The position numbers and the translations under genes are program-made. Source: Clostridium gelidum (lineage in GTDB: Bacteria; Bacillota; Clostridia; Clostridiales; Clostridiaceae). Taken from it: DNA of 64,000 nucleotides. The stretch covers positions 5,907,501 through 5,971,500 of the forward strand of contig NZ_AP024849.1 of assembly GCF_019977655.1 (NCBI RefSeq), written 5' to 3'. Shown piece by piece: positions 43,130-50,567 of the stretch (position 1 is the stretch's first letter; each line of letters begins with the position of its first letter). Below the pieces are notes generated by a model. That model was not told the DNA's origin. It did not search any database and saw nothing but the letters and a program-made list of their open reading frames with translations.

Positions 43130-44845
43130 GTGAAGGTATTTATTAATTTAAGTGTTAAGAAGAAACTTATTTCAGTATTCTTTGTAATTTGTATTTTTAT
43201 AATTACAATAGGAACAGAAGGGATATTAAGTTCGGCAAAAATAAATAGTAATGCAGATAATATGTATAAAAATAATTTAATATCTATTAAATGTTTAGGT
43301 GAAATAAAGGGCAATATTAATGATATGAGAGCTACATATAATAGGTTGGTTTTTGAAAGAGATAAAACAAAATTGGATGACTATTTAAAGGTTATAACTG
43401 ATTTAGATAAGAAAAATGACCAAATTATGAATGAATACGAAAGCTTAATTACAGACTCAGATGAGGAACAAACATATAATAATTTAAAAAATGACTTAGC
43501 AAAATATATAGAGGTAAGAAGTAAATCAATCGATCTTGCTAAAACTAATAACTATGATGAAGCAGTTAAAATTAGTAATGGTGATTTAACTACAATTAAG
43601 AATTCTTTACTTGGAAACATACAAAAAAGTATTGATGCAAATATAAAAGTTGCAGAGCAAGTTAATCAAAATAATACAACTCAGTTTAATAGTGTTAGAA
43701 ACTTAACAATAATTTATACAGCAGTAGCATTTATTATTATTTTGTTTATGTCATACATATTAATTAGAAATATAATGGTTCCATTAAGAAAAATAAAAGA
43801 GCTTGCTGAGAGACTATCAATTTATGATTTTTCAACAGAAATTTTAATAACAAGAAAAGATGAATTTGGGCAAACAGGTATGGCTTTAAACATGGCACAA
43901 GAAAATGTGAGCACTTTAGTAAAAGCAATTATGGAAAATTCACAAGACTTAAGTGCAGCATCTGAAGAACTTTCAGCAACCGTTGAAGAAATATCTTCTA
44001 AAGCAATTACAATAGATCAAGCAGTAAATACTATTGCATCTGCAATGCAGGAATCAAGTGCTACAACAGAGGAAATAAGTGCATCTATTGAAGAAGTAGA
44101 TTCCAATGTTAATATACTTTCATCAAAAGCTATGGAAGGTAGTAATAATGCAAGTCAGTCTAAGGAAAGATCTATAAAAGTTAAAAATAATAGCCAAAAA
44201 GCTATTAATGAAACTAGAGTAATGTATGTTGAAAAGCAAGAAAAGATGCAAAAAGCTATCGAAGATGGAAAAGTAGTAGATAGTATAAAAGTTATGGCCG
44301 AAACAATTGGAAGTATATCAGAACAAACAAATTTACTTGCATTGAATGCAGCAATTGAAGCGGCAAGAGCAGGAGAGCATGGAAAAGGATTTGCGGTAGT
44401 AGCTGAAGAAGTGAGAGCACTTGCAGAACAATCATCTGAAGCAGTAATAAATATTCAAGATACTATTGCTAAAGTTCAGTTAGCATTTAATAGTAGTATT
44501 AGTACAGGCCGTGATATATTAGGCTTTATAAATAAAAATGTCAACGAACAATTTAATGATTATAGTGAAGTAGGTAATACGTACTATAATGATTCAAACT
44601 TTGTAAGTAATATGTCTGAAGAAATTGCTGCTATGTCTGAAGAAATAACAGCTACTGTTGGTGAAGTTAGCCAAGCTGTTCAAAATATGGCAGAATCATC
44701 ACAAAAATCAAGTGAAGAAACTGAAATGATAAAAGATAATATGTATGAAACTACAAAAGCTATAGAACAAGTGGCCTTAACAGCACAAAGTCAAGCTGAA
44801 CTTGCTCAAAAGTTAACAGATATGGTTCAAAAATTTAAACTTTAA
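43130..44845 (+). CDS. Methyl-accepting chemotaxis protein with 4HB sensor
   Basis: This 571-residue chemoreceptor starts at a GTG with AGAGGGG 9 bases before it. The N-terminal membrane helix is followed by a four-helix-bundle sensor (residues about 35-185; INDMRATYNRLVFERDKTKL, GDLTTIKNSLLGNIQ), a second membrane helix (IIYTAVAFIIILFMSYILI), HAMP and the signalling domain with tip ISEQTNLLALNAAIEAARAG. The signalling helices differ much from those of the two receptors at 17.6-22 kb, so this is a separate class. The ascending helix contains an unusual charged stretch (MYVEKQEKMQKAIEDGKV). Confidence 0.9.
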   Translation: MKVFINLSVKKKLISVFFVICIFIITIGTEGILSSAKINSNADNMYKNNLISIKCLGEIKGNINDMRATYNRLVFERDKTKLDDYLKVITDLDKKNDQIMNEYESLITDSDEEQTYNNLKNDLAKYIEVRSKSIDLAKTNNYDEAVKISNGDLTTIKNSLLGNIQKSIDANIKVAEQVNQNNTTQFNSVRNLTIIYTAVAFIIILFMSYILIRNIMVPLRKIKELAERLSIYDFSTEILITRKDEFGQTGMALNMAQENVSTLVKAIMENSQDLSAASEELSATVEEISSKAITIDQAVNTIASAMQESSATTEEISASIEEVDSNVNILSSKAMEGSNNASQSKERSIKVKNNSQKAINETRVMYVEKQEKMQKAIEDGKVVDSIKVMAETIGSISEQTNLLALNAAIEAARAGEHGKGFAVVAEEVRALAEQSSEAVINIQDTIAKVQLAFNSSISTGRDILGFINKNVNEQFNDYSEVGNTYYNDSNFVSNMSEEIAAMSEEITATVGEVSQAVQNMAESSQKSSEETEMIKDNMYETTKAIEQVALTAQSQAELAQKLTDMVQKFKL

Positions 44846-45105
44846 TATATAAAAAAACAGCCATATTAAAATATTTTTTATATAGAATCAGTAAATAGCT
44901 TAATGTATTAGAATTCATTGGGCTATTCTTTGCTCACTATTTACCCCCTCAAAAACTCCTTATCTAATTAATAAATCTAGTTTAATATTAATACGCCTGT
45001 CTCTTTCGCCTTTATTGATGATATTAATTTTACCAAATAATTTAAATTCATATGATCTGTAAAATACAGCTGTATAAATAAAATTAATTTAATGGCGAAT
45101 TAATT

Positions 45106-46026
45106 TTATTTTTTCAATATCTTGATACTTCCCGATGAAGTTTGAAGCAATACTTTATTATTTTTCATCCCTATTTGTCCATTTATCTTCTTTTTATCAG
45201 TATTCCCTGCCGTATTAATAGGAAAATCAGATTGAAATTTCCCACTAGAAGTTGTGGCTTCAATTAAAAATTCAGCAGTGCTTGGTATTTCTAATATAAC
45301 ACTTCCTGAAGATGTTTCTATATTTATGTTCTGATCTTTAAACTCCTTGTAGGCTACCATGACTTTTGTCGATTTCCCTTTTATATTAAAATTTCCATTG
45401 CTATTTTTCAAGGTAATGCTACCCGAAGAAGTCTCTATTCTAGCATCTTTAGCGATACACTCATCAATGTTAACTACTGATGATTCGCCTTTTATCTCTA
45501 ATTCTTTTGCATCTAATTTTTTTATATTAAGGCTTCCTGAAGAGGAATTTATAGAAATTTTTTCAGCATTTAATTGTTTAGCATCCAGTTTTCCAGAAGA
45601 AGTATTAAGTGTAAAATTTGCTAAATCAAAAGAATCCATCTTTACAGCACCTGAGGATATTTTAATCGAAAGGTTTTTTACATATTCCTCGGGAACATAT
45701 ATATCCAAAAACATATCTTCAGGTATTGGTCCTTCAAAGTTACGTTTTGCCCCTACAACAACTTTCTTATTGTTGATTTCAGAGGTAAGTTTTATATCTT
45801 GCATTGATTTACCATAGAGATGAAACTTAACTTCATTGCTTGCTTCTGTTCGTATAATATGAACAGGCTCACTTGTCATATTTACCTGCATTTCATTAAT
45901 ATCCTCCATGCTAAAGTGTTCTTCTTCATTAATTTCTTTGTACGAAAATAATGCTCCCAATCCAAAGATGCCCATAATTATTATCACTCCAATCACAATT
46001 ATTTTTATGTTAATTTTTATTTTCAC
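45106..46026 (-). CDS. DUF4097 (beta-strand repeat) membrane-anchored protein
   Basis: The product has 306 residues from a GTG at 46026, which AAAGGGG supports over an upstream ATG. One N-terminal membrane helix (IIVIGVIIIMGIFGLGALF) anchors a large beta-solenoid-like domain with repeating short strands: IKISSGAVKMDSFDLANFTL, NTSSGKLDAKQLNAEKISI, SSSGSLNIKKLDAKEL, ETSSGSITLKNSNGNFNI, ETSSGSVILEI, QTSSGSIKIL. The SSG turn recurs seven times. DUF4097 proteins such as LiaG/YvlB relate to envelope stress. A TetR operator lies upstream, so the TetR protein at 46309 probably represses it. Confidence 0.85.
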   Translation of the reverse strand: MKIKINIKIIVIGVIIIMGIFGLGALFSYKEINEEEHFSMEDINEMQVNMTSEPVHIIRTEASNEVKFHLYGKSMQDIKLTSEINNKKVVVGAKRNFEGPIPEDMFLDIYVPEEYVKNLSIKISSGAVKMDSFDLANFTLNTSSGKLDAKQLNAEKISINSSSGSLNIKKLDAKELEIKGESSVVNIDECIAKDARIETSSGSITLKNSNGNFNIKGKSTKVMVAYKEFKDQNINIETSSGSVILEIPSTAEFLIEATTSSGKFQSDFPINTAGNTDKKKINGQIGMKNNKVLLQTSSGSIKILKK

Positions 46027-46308
46027 ATTCCAACCCCTTTCCATAAAATTTTTTTATATTTATTTCAAAATACCTTATGCAAACATGTGGCACTTTCCAT
46101 GTCTTTCTAATCATGATGTCCTTTTTCTCTGCCTTCAATATATTCCAGCATTTCTTCGCAGTTTAAATTGAATCTCCTCACTTTACTTTATATTCTATTT
46201 GAATAATATTAAATTAATGTGTAATTTCCGCTGGTATAATACACTTCCGTTCATGAATGAATATTTTTATATTCATTCATCAATAGACAATAAAATACCT
46301 ACCTAAAT
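46027..46308. other. Promoter region of the DUF4097 gene
   Basis: This 282-bp gap holds a TetR-type operator (46253-46280). A 24-codon leftward frame at 46107-46181 would encode a His/Glu-rich peptide (RRFNLNCEEMLEYIEGREKG then HHD). Its ribosome site is poor, so I do not call it a gene, though it might be a leader or a relic. Confidence 0.4.
46253..46280. promoter_or_regulatory. TetR operator 1, at the DUF4097 gene promoter
   Basis: ATGAATGAATAT-TTTT-ATATTCATTCAT: perfect 12-bp arms and a 4-bp centre. The arms are identical to those of operator 2 at 46903-46930. Confidence 0.85.
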
Positions 46309-46884
46309 TTATTCTACCATCAAGCCTTTCATAATAAACTCTGCTAAGTAATCTATAATGTGCGGAAAATGTTGTAAACCAATCTCTTCCTTATGGTTAT
46401 CAATGTTGATAATCGATAGAAAAAAGCCCATTATAAGTTCACCATCGATATCTTTTCTTATTTTTCCTTCAGCTTGCCATTGATTTACGAGTTCAAAAAA
46501 AATATTATATACAAAATCAAATTTAGCGACTCCGTTATCTTCACGGTATTCCTGCTCAATCTTACTAAAGACATCTCTGTTATACCATTCTCTCAGGATC
46601 GGATTTGAGTTCATGCCACTGATGTTTAATGACATTAATTTCTTGATTAGCCTTATGGGTTCTTCGTTAAGATCAACGGACTTCATAATGCTTTGTTTAA
46701 GCATCACGTTTTCATTCTGAAAAATTTCTAGGAAAAGCTTCTCTTTCGAGGAATAGTATTTATAAAATGTGCCCACCGCTATTCCAGCCATTTTTGTAAT
46801 GTCGGAAACATTTGTATCTTTAAATCCTTTGGAACTGAATAACTCTTTCCCGCAATTAAAAATATCTGCCTTTTTGTCTTCCAT
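46309..46884 (-). CDS. TetR-family transcriptional regulator
   Basis: The regulator has 191 residues from the ATG at 46884, which GGAGG supports; 14 codons of the longer frame lie in the operator itself. The N-terminal helix-turn-helix is KADIFNCGKELFSSKGFKDT, NVSDITKMAGIAVGTFYKYY and SSKEKLFLEIFQNE. The C-terminal ligand domain is not assignable. The same palindrome flanks the gene on both sides, at its own promoter and at that of the DUF4097 gene. It is therefore an autoregulated repressor of that gene. The inducer is unknown. Confidence 0.92.
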   Translation of the reverse strand: MEDKKADIFNCGKELFSSKGFKDTNVSDITKMAGIAVGTFYKYYSSKEKLFLEIFQNENVMLKQSIMKSVDLNEEPIRLIKKLMSLNISGMNSNPILREWYNRDVFSKIEQEYREDNGVAKFDFVYNIFFELVNQWQAEGKIRKDIDGELIMGFFLSIINIDNHKEEIGLQHFPHIIDYLAEFIMKGLMVE

Positions 46885-46902
46885 TTTATTAACCTCCACC
46901 GT

Positions 46903-46930
46903 ATGAATGAATATAATAATATTCATTCAT
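46903..46930. promoter_or_regulatory. TetR operator 2, at the tetR-type gene's own promoter
   Basis: ATGAATGAATAT-AATA-ATATTCATTCAT: perfect 12-bp arms and a 4-bp centre. The pairing extends by GT/AC to 46901-46932. It is 19 bp upstream of the start codon. Confidence 0.88.
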
Positions 46931-46932
46931 AC

Positions 46933-47204
46933 GGTACCACAACAATAATTTCATGTCAATCTAATTATTAGCATAAGCATTTCATATAATTATTCTTATC
47001 AAACATGAATTAACAATATATTTCACGTTCTTCACCTTAGCTGTAAAATAGTTTCTGAGGTAAACTGTCAGTAAGAAACATACTATTAATATCATTATGA
47101 TTTTTTGTTTTTATCTCTAGTGGGAGCCACATATGATCTATTTTTCTTTATATGAGAATCTTTATATTAACAGCATTCATCATCAACATTCTTCTTGAAA
47201 CAAC
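46933..47204. other. Intergenic stretch before the structured segment
   Basis: No gene is seen. The DNA is ordinary A+T-rich sequence without strong hairpins. It might contain the promoter of the TetR-type gene only. Confidence 0.4.
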
Positions 47205-47504
47205 AGAAAAAGGAGAACCGCCTCCATCTGGACTTGGTTCTCCTCCGTTACTTAGATACATTATTAAGTTATCATTTTTAAAGGAAACTCGACTCGTATG
47301 CACTCGCTGAGTAAGTGATTCACATTCAAGCCTACTACCTAACTCTCAACGCTTAAAATAAATAGTTACCTATTTATCTCCATGACTCGCTCCTGAATGA
47401 TTTGACTATATATTTTCAGAGTGGGTTTCCACCACTTAAATTACACAACCTTGCGCAACCACACCAGTTCACCGTATCAGTAGTAAGTGATAACACTTTT
47501 AAAT
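47205..47504 (-). ncRNA. Candidate structured RNA or 3'-UTR element, unknown family
   Basis: This stretch is clearly richer in G+C than its surroundings and has several local hairpins. Read leftward: AGTGG/CCACT (47436-47420); an 8-bp stem ATAAATAG-GTAA-CTATTTAT with a GNRA-type loop (47377-47358); ACTCAGCGAGT; and a final GGAGAACC/GGTTCTCC stem (47243-47212) that runs into TTTTTCTG, a terminator. The GNRA loop exists only in the leftward transcript. It starts right at the stop of the TipA-like gene (47505). It could be a 3'-UTR RNA, an independent RNA, or a relic of a mobile element. I do not recognise the family. Confidence 0.4.
47221..47263. repeat. 43-bp module shared with 57737-57779 (copy A)
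   Basis: CCTCCATCTGGACTTGGTTC is followed by a segment ending TTACTTAGATACATTA; 41 of 43 bases equal the copy at 57737-57779, which adjoins an Rpn-nuclease gene relic. Read leftward, both can encode ENQVQME. Confidence 0.75.
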
Positions 47505-48668
47505 TCATGAATTACTATTTTCAGAATAAAACTTTAATGCTTTTCCAACAAATTTAGATGCACCATTTCCATATTTTTTATCAATGACTTTTATATAAGT
47601 TGTATTTGATAAATATGTTTCTGCAATATATCCTAAATAATTTTCTCCTACATCTACTTTTAAAGCTTTATTCTGTTTTTCAATCTCGTTTGCTATTTCA
47701 TGAGCAATTTCTTGAATCTCCTTTGAGTACGGATCTTTACTTAAATCCAATGTAATCTTTTTATATAGCTCTTCTATTTTAGGTAGCTTAGTACTAGGAC
47801 ATTTTTTTAAAGCTTCTCCAATAAATTTAGATGCACCGCTTCCATATTTCTTATCAACTGCTTCTATCCATTCAGGTAATAATGAATAAATTTTTACCAT
47901 GTAGTACCAATAATCATCTCCCCTATCAGATTTAAAAGCCTCATAATCTTTTTTAGCCGTATTTACTATTTCTTCAGCAATTTCTTGAATCTCCTTTGAA
48001 GAAGTATCTTTACTTAAGTCAGATGTAAGCTTTTCATATAATTCTTTTAATTTAGGATGCTTATCTTCCAAGCAATCTTTTTTAAACTTATTATATTGTT
48101 CTTCTAAAGTTAATGCGTTACTATTAAAATTTTTCTTTAAAGCTATAGTAAATTTCTCAATGCTTCCATATTGCTTTATAGCATCTTTAGCAATTTCATC
48201 TTCTTTAGATTTACATTTTTCAATAAATTCATTATATTTATCTATACTGCCATACATTTTAATTACTTTATCCTCATGTTCTATTTTAAATTCGTCCAAT
48301 ACATTATAATATTCACTCATATCAAATTCTTTAAAATTCATTGTATTTTCTCCTTTTAATGTTTTATTTATAAGCTCTATTAAACCATTCAATCTTTTAC
48401 TTTTTAACAAAAGTAACTTTTTCTGATTTTTTAGTGCTTGCATTTTATCAAAGTATGGACTGAGCATTATCTCTTTAACATCTTTTAAAGGTATATCAAG
48501 TTCTTTAAAAAATAAAATCTGCTGCAAGGTCTTAAGAGCTTCATCGTCATAAAGCCTATAACCTGATTCTGTAATTTCACTTGGTTTTAATAATCCTATT
48601 TCATCGTAATAATGTAGTGCGCGCACACTTATTCCTGTCAAATCCGAAACTTGTTTTACTGTTCTCAT
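47505..48668 (-). CDS. MerR-family TipA-like regulator with duplicated TipAS-type domain
   Basis: The 387-residue protein has an N-terminal MerR winged helix (1-70; VKQVSDLTGISVRALHYYDE), a dimerisation helix (75-105) and a C-terminal TipAS-like antibiotic-binding region. TipA-like regulators normally have about 250 residues. Here a module of about 88 residues occurs twice (204-290 and 295-383): PKLKELYEKLTSDLSKD and PKIEELYKKITLDLSKD, both with KEIQEIA, and both ending DKKYGxGASKFxGxALK. An earlier MYGSIDKYNEF/QYGSIEKFTIA pair lies at 138-176. The gene is alone, behind a MerR-type promoter with 19-bp spacer, so it is likely autoregulated. Confidence 0.88.
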   Translation of the reverse strand: MRTVKQVSDLTGISVRALHYYDEIGLLKPSEITESGYRLYDDEALKTLQQILFFKELDIPLKDVKEIMLSPYFDKMQALKNQKKLLLLKSKRLNGLIELINKTLKGENTMNFKEFDMSEYYNVLDEFKIEHEDKVIKMYGSIDKYNEFIEKCKSKEDEIAKDAIKQYGSIEKFTIALKKNFNSNALTLEEQYNKFKKDCLEDKHPKLKELYEKLTSDLSKDTSSKEIQEIAEEIVNTAKKDYEAFKSDRGDDYWYYMVKIYSLLPEWIEAVDKKYGSGASKFIGEALKKCPSTKLPKIEELYKKITLDLSKDPYSKEIQEIAHEIANEIEKQNKALKVDVGENYLGYIAETYLSNTTYIKVIDKKYGNGASKFVGKALKFYSENSNS

Positions 48669-48760
48669 TGCTACACCTCAAAGTTTAATTTTAGAGCTTT
48701 AAATATTACTTAACAATCTGCCGGCTAGAAATTCTGGTAATATATCCAAGCTCTATTTTT

Positions 48761-48791
48761 ATACTACACTATGACGTGGTGTTAGGGTCAA
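48761..48791 (-). promoter_or_regulatory. MerR-type promoter of the TipA-like gene
   Basis: Read leftward: TTGACC (48791-48786), a 19-bp spacer, TAGTAT (48766-48761). The spacer holds the imperfect dyad ACACCACGTCATAGTGT. This is the expected layout for autoactivation by a MerR protein. Confidence 0.8.
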
Positions 48792-49169
48792 CACTTTACA
48801 AAATAATTATAATAAACCTTAGTGGAAATTACTCTGCATAATGATTAGCTATTGTTGCATCGATCGGTCATGCTCTTCCCCCTCTATACAATCATTATGT
48901 AAAAATCACAAGTTCTTTTAAATCGATTATAATTACTTATAAACACTACATCACATTTGTATGTGAATTGTTTATGAAATATCTCATGTTTATTATATAT
49001 ATTCTTGCATTGCTCACTTAAAAACAACTATGAAGAAAGTATTAAATATTTTAAACTTGATTTATAGATATCATTTTAAGTAATAATTATACATTACAGG
49101 TTGTTAGTGGAATAAATAGCCTGTATTATATTAGTATATAGAAAACTAAGTAGAAAGAAGAGATATATT
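48792..49169. other. Intergenic region, nothing assigned
   Basis: These 378 bp hold no gene or clear hairpin. A short GCATCGATCGGTCATGC patch near 48855 is locally G+C-rich and partly palindromic, of unknown meaning. Confidence 0.4.
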
Positions 49170-49388
49170 ATGGATAAAAATATCAAATTACTTTATTGTA
49201 TTTTCGGAAGTATAGTACTTGTACTGCTAATCCTTCCATTTATACACAATGAACTAAATTCAATAAGATACATTGGATTTAGTTTAGTAAAAATAACTGA
49301 TTCTATATCAATTGTAGGAATAGTATTAACTATAATTTTTGCTGTAATGTTAATAATAGAAAATTTTCCAACTAGAGGTAAAAGGTAA
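49170..49388 (+). CDS. Small two-helix membrane protein, unknown
   Basis: The 72-residue protein has two hydrophobic helices, LLYCIFGSIVLVLLILPFI and ISIVGIVLTIIFAVMLIIEN, joined by a polar loop and ended by a basic tail (PTRGKR). AGAAAGAAGAG precedes the ATG at a good distance. I do not recognise a family. It is monocistronic and followed by a hairpin terminator at 49461-49499. Confidence 0.55.
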   Translation: MDKNIKLLYCIFGSIVLVLLILPFIHNELNSIRYIGFSLVKITDSISIVGIVLTIIFAVMLIIENFPTRGKR

Positions 49389-49460
49389 ATAATTAATGGT
49401 GCATCTGCATCACACACTTCTGACAAAGTCCATGTCAAGCAATATCGCTCCAATAAAAAG

Positions 49461-49499
49461 TAACGCACATATTTTCACATATGCACGTTACTCTTTCTT
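49461..49499 (+). terminator. Terminator after the small membrane protein gene
   Basis: AGTAACG and CGTTACT pair, with inner ACATA/TATGT bases, followed by CTTTCTTTG. A similar terminator follows the ABC-F gene. Confidence 0.75.
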
Positions 49500-49525
49500 T
49501 GATTATAATGATCTTTTGATTATGC

Positions 49526-50395
49526 CTAAAGTAATTTTAATATAAAATTAAAAGCTGCTTCATCTTCCCATTGAGATATTTTAACATGACCTAAAGTAAC
49601 TCCTTCAACATTAAAGTTCAAGATTTCTTTTAAGTTAGTATAATACAATTCTCTATCCAGCTTAATTTTACTAAATAAAATCTTTTGCACGCATGGCTTA
49701 CTATTTGCATCTGAAGGAAGCATCATCATAGCTAAACCACCAACATATTTATTTTTATTTACATTAGGCTTAATCATATTTATATATGTAATTCCATCAC
49801 TTGAACTCTGTAAATTGAAGAATATGATTTTATTAGAAGTAGTATAATTACCTGTAAAATATTTAATCACCTTATCATTGGAACAAATCTTAAAGCTTAC
49901 ATTACCATTCTTAATTTCCACAATTCCTTCATGTAAACTTCCCTCTTTAGATATGTTCGTCACTAAAAAATAAACATAATACTTCTCTTCAAATATATTA
50001 AATTCAAGCTCATTATGATTTTCTAAATTCTCAATATCTGCTGTAGTTAATGGACTAGAAATAAGTTTTTCAATTCCTATATTATATACTTCACAAATAT
50101 ATAATAATGTTTCTATGGCTGGAAATGCATCTCCTGATTTGTACTTAGAAAGTAAATCCTCTGATATCCCAATTTTGTTAGCTAAGTTCTTTTGTGTTAA
50201 TTCTAGTTGAATTAATTTTTTCAAATTATATATAAAAACTTTAGAAGTCTTCATATATATATCATTTTTTACTGCTTTCACCTCATTAATATTATTGAAC
50301 ATAATATCAGGATTAGCTTTAATATAGTTTAATTTACTCTTAACTTTTTCATCTATTTCTTTAAATTCGCATAATTCTTTATTCAAATTCATCAC
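49526..50395 (-). CDS. XRE-family regulator with unknown C-terminal domain
   Basis: The 289-residue protein has an N-terminal charged helix, then a Cro/CI helix-turn-helix at about 60-112 (IQLELTQKNLANKIGISEDL, LSKYKSGDAFPAIETLLYIC), and a C-terminal half rich in beta strands (NLENHNELEFNIFEEKYYVY, KIIFFNLQSSSDGITYINMI). That half matches no family I know; it may sense a ligand. The gene is divergent from a flippase gene, and the gap contains three stacked inverted repeats that could be its operators. Confidence 0.75.
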   Translation of the reverse strand: MMNLNKELCEFKEIDEKVKSKLNYIKANPDIMFNNINEVKAVKNDIYMKTSKVFIYNLKKLIQLELTQKNLANKIGISEDLLSKYKSGDAFPAIETLLYICEVYNIGIEKLISSPLTTADIENLENHNELEFNIFEEKYYVYFLVTNISKEGSLHEGIVEIKNGNVSFKICSNDKVIKYFTGNYTTSNKIIFFNLQSSSDGITYINMIKPNVNKNKYVGGLAMMMLPSDANSKPCVQKILFSKIKLDRELYYTNLKEILNFNVEGVTLGHVKISQWEDEAAFNFILKLL

Positions 50396-50404
50396 TCCAT
50401 ATTG

Positions 50405-50477
50405 TTATCATCTAATGATAATCAAGTAAGTTGAATTATATTCAACTGAATATAATATACTTTTCAAGTATATTATA
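50405..50477. promoter_or_regulatory. Three stacked inverted repeats between the XRE and flippase genes
   Basis: TTATCAT-CTA-ATGATAA (50405-50421), GTTGAA-TTATA-TTCAAC (50430-50446) and TATAATATACTT-TTC-AAGTATATTATA (50451-50477) are all perfect. They differ in sequence. GTTGAA also recurs near 50495 (TTGAAACAATTCAA). Binding sites for the XRE protein are likely, while the last could also form an RNA hairpin in the flippase leader. Confidence 0.65.
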
Positions 50478-50567
50478 TATTTGTATATATCAATTGAAAC
50501 AATTCAACTACTATATTACCATAATATTGCAAGCTTCAAAATAAATTATGAGCTGAGGAGATATCTT

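Noticed and set aside
46107..46181. 24-codon leftward gene between the TetR and DUF4097 genes
   Set aside because: The GTG start lacks a proper ribosome site, and the frame is too short to judge.
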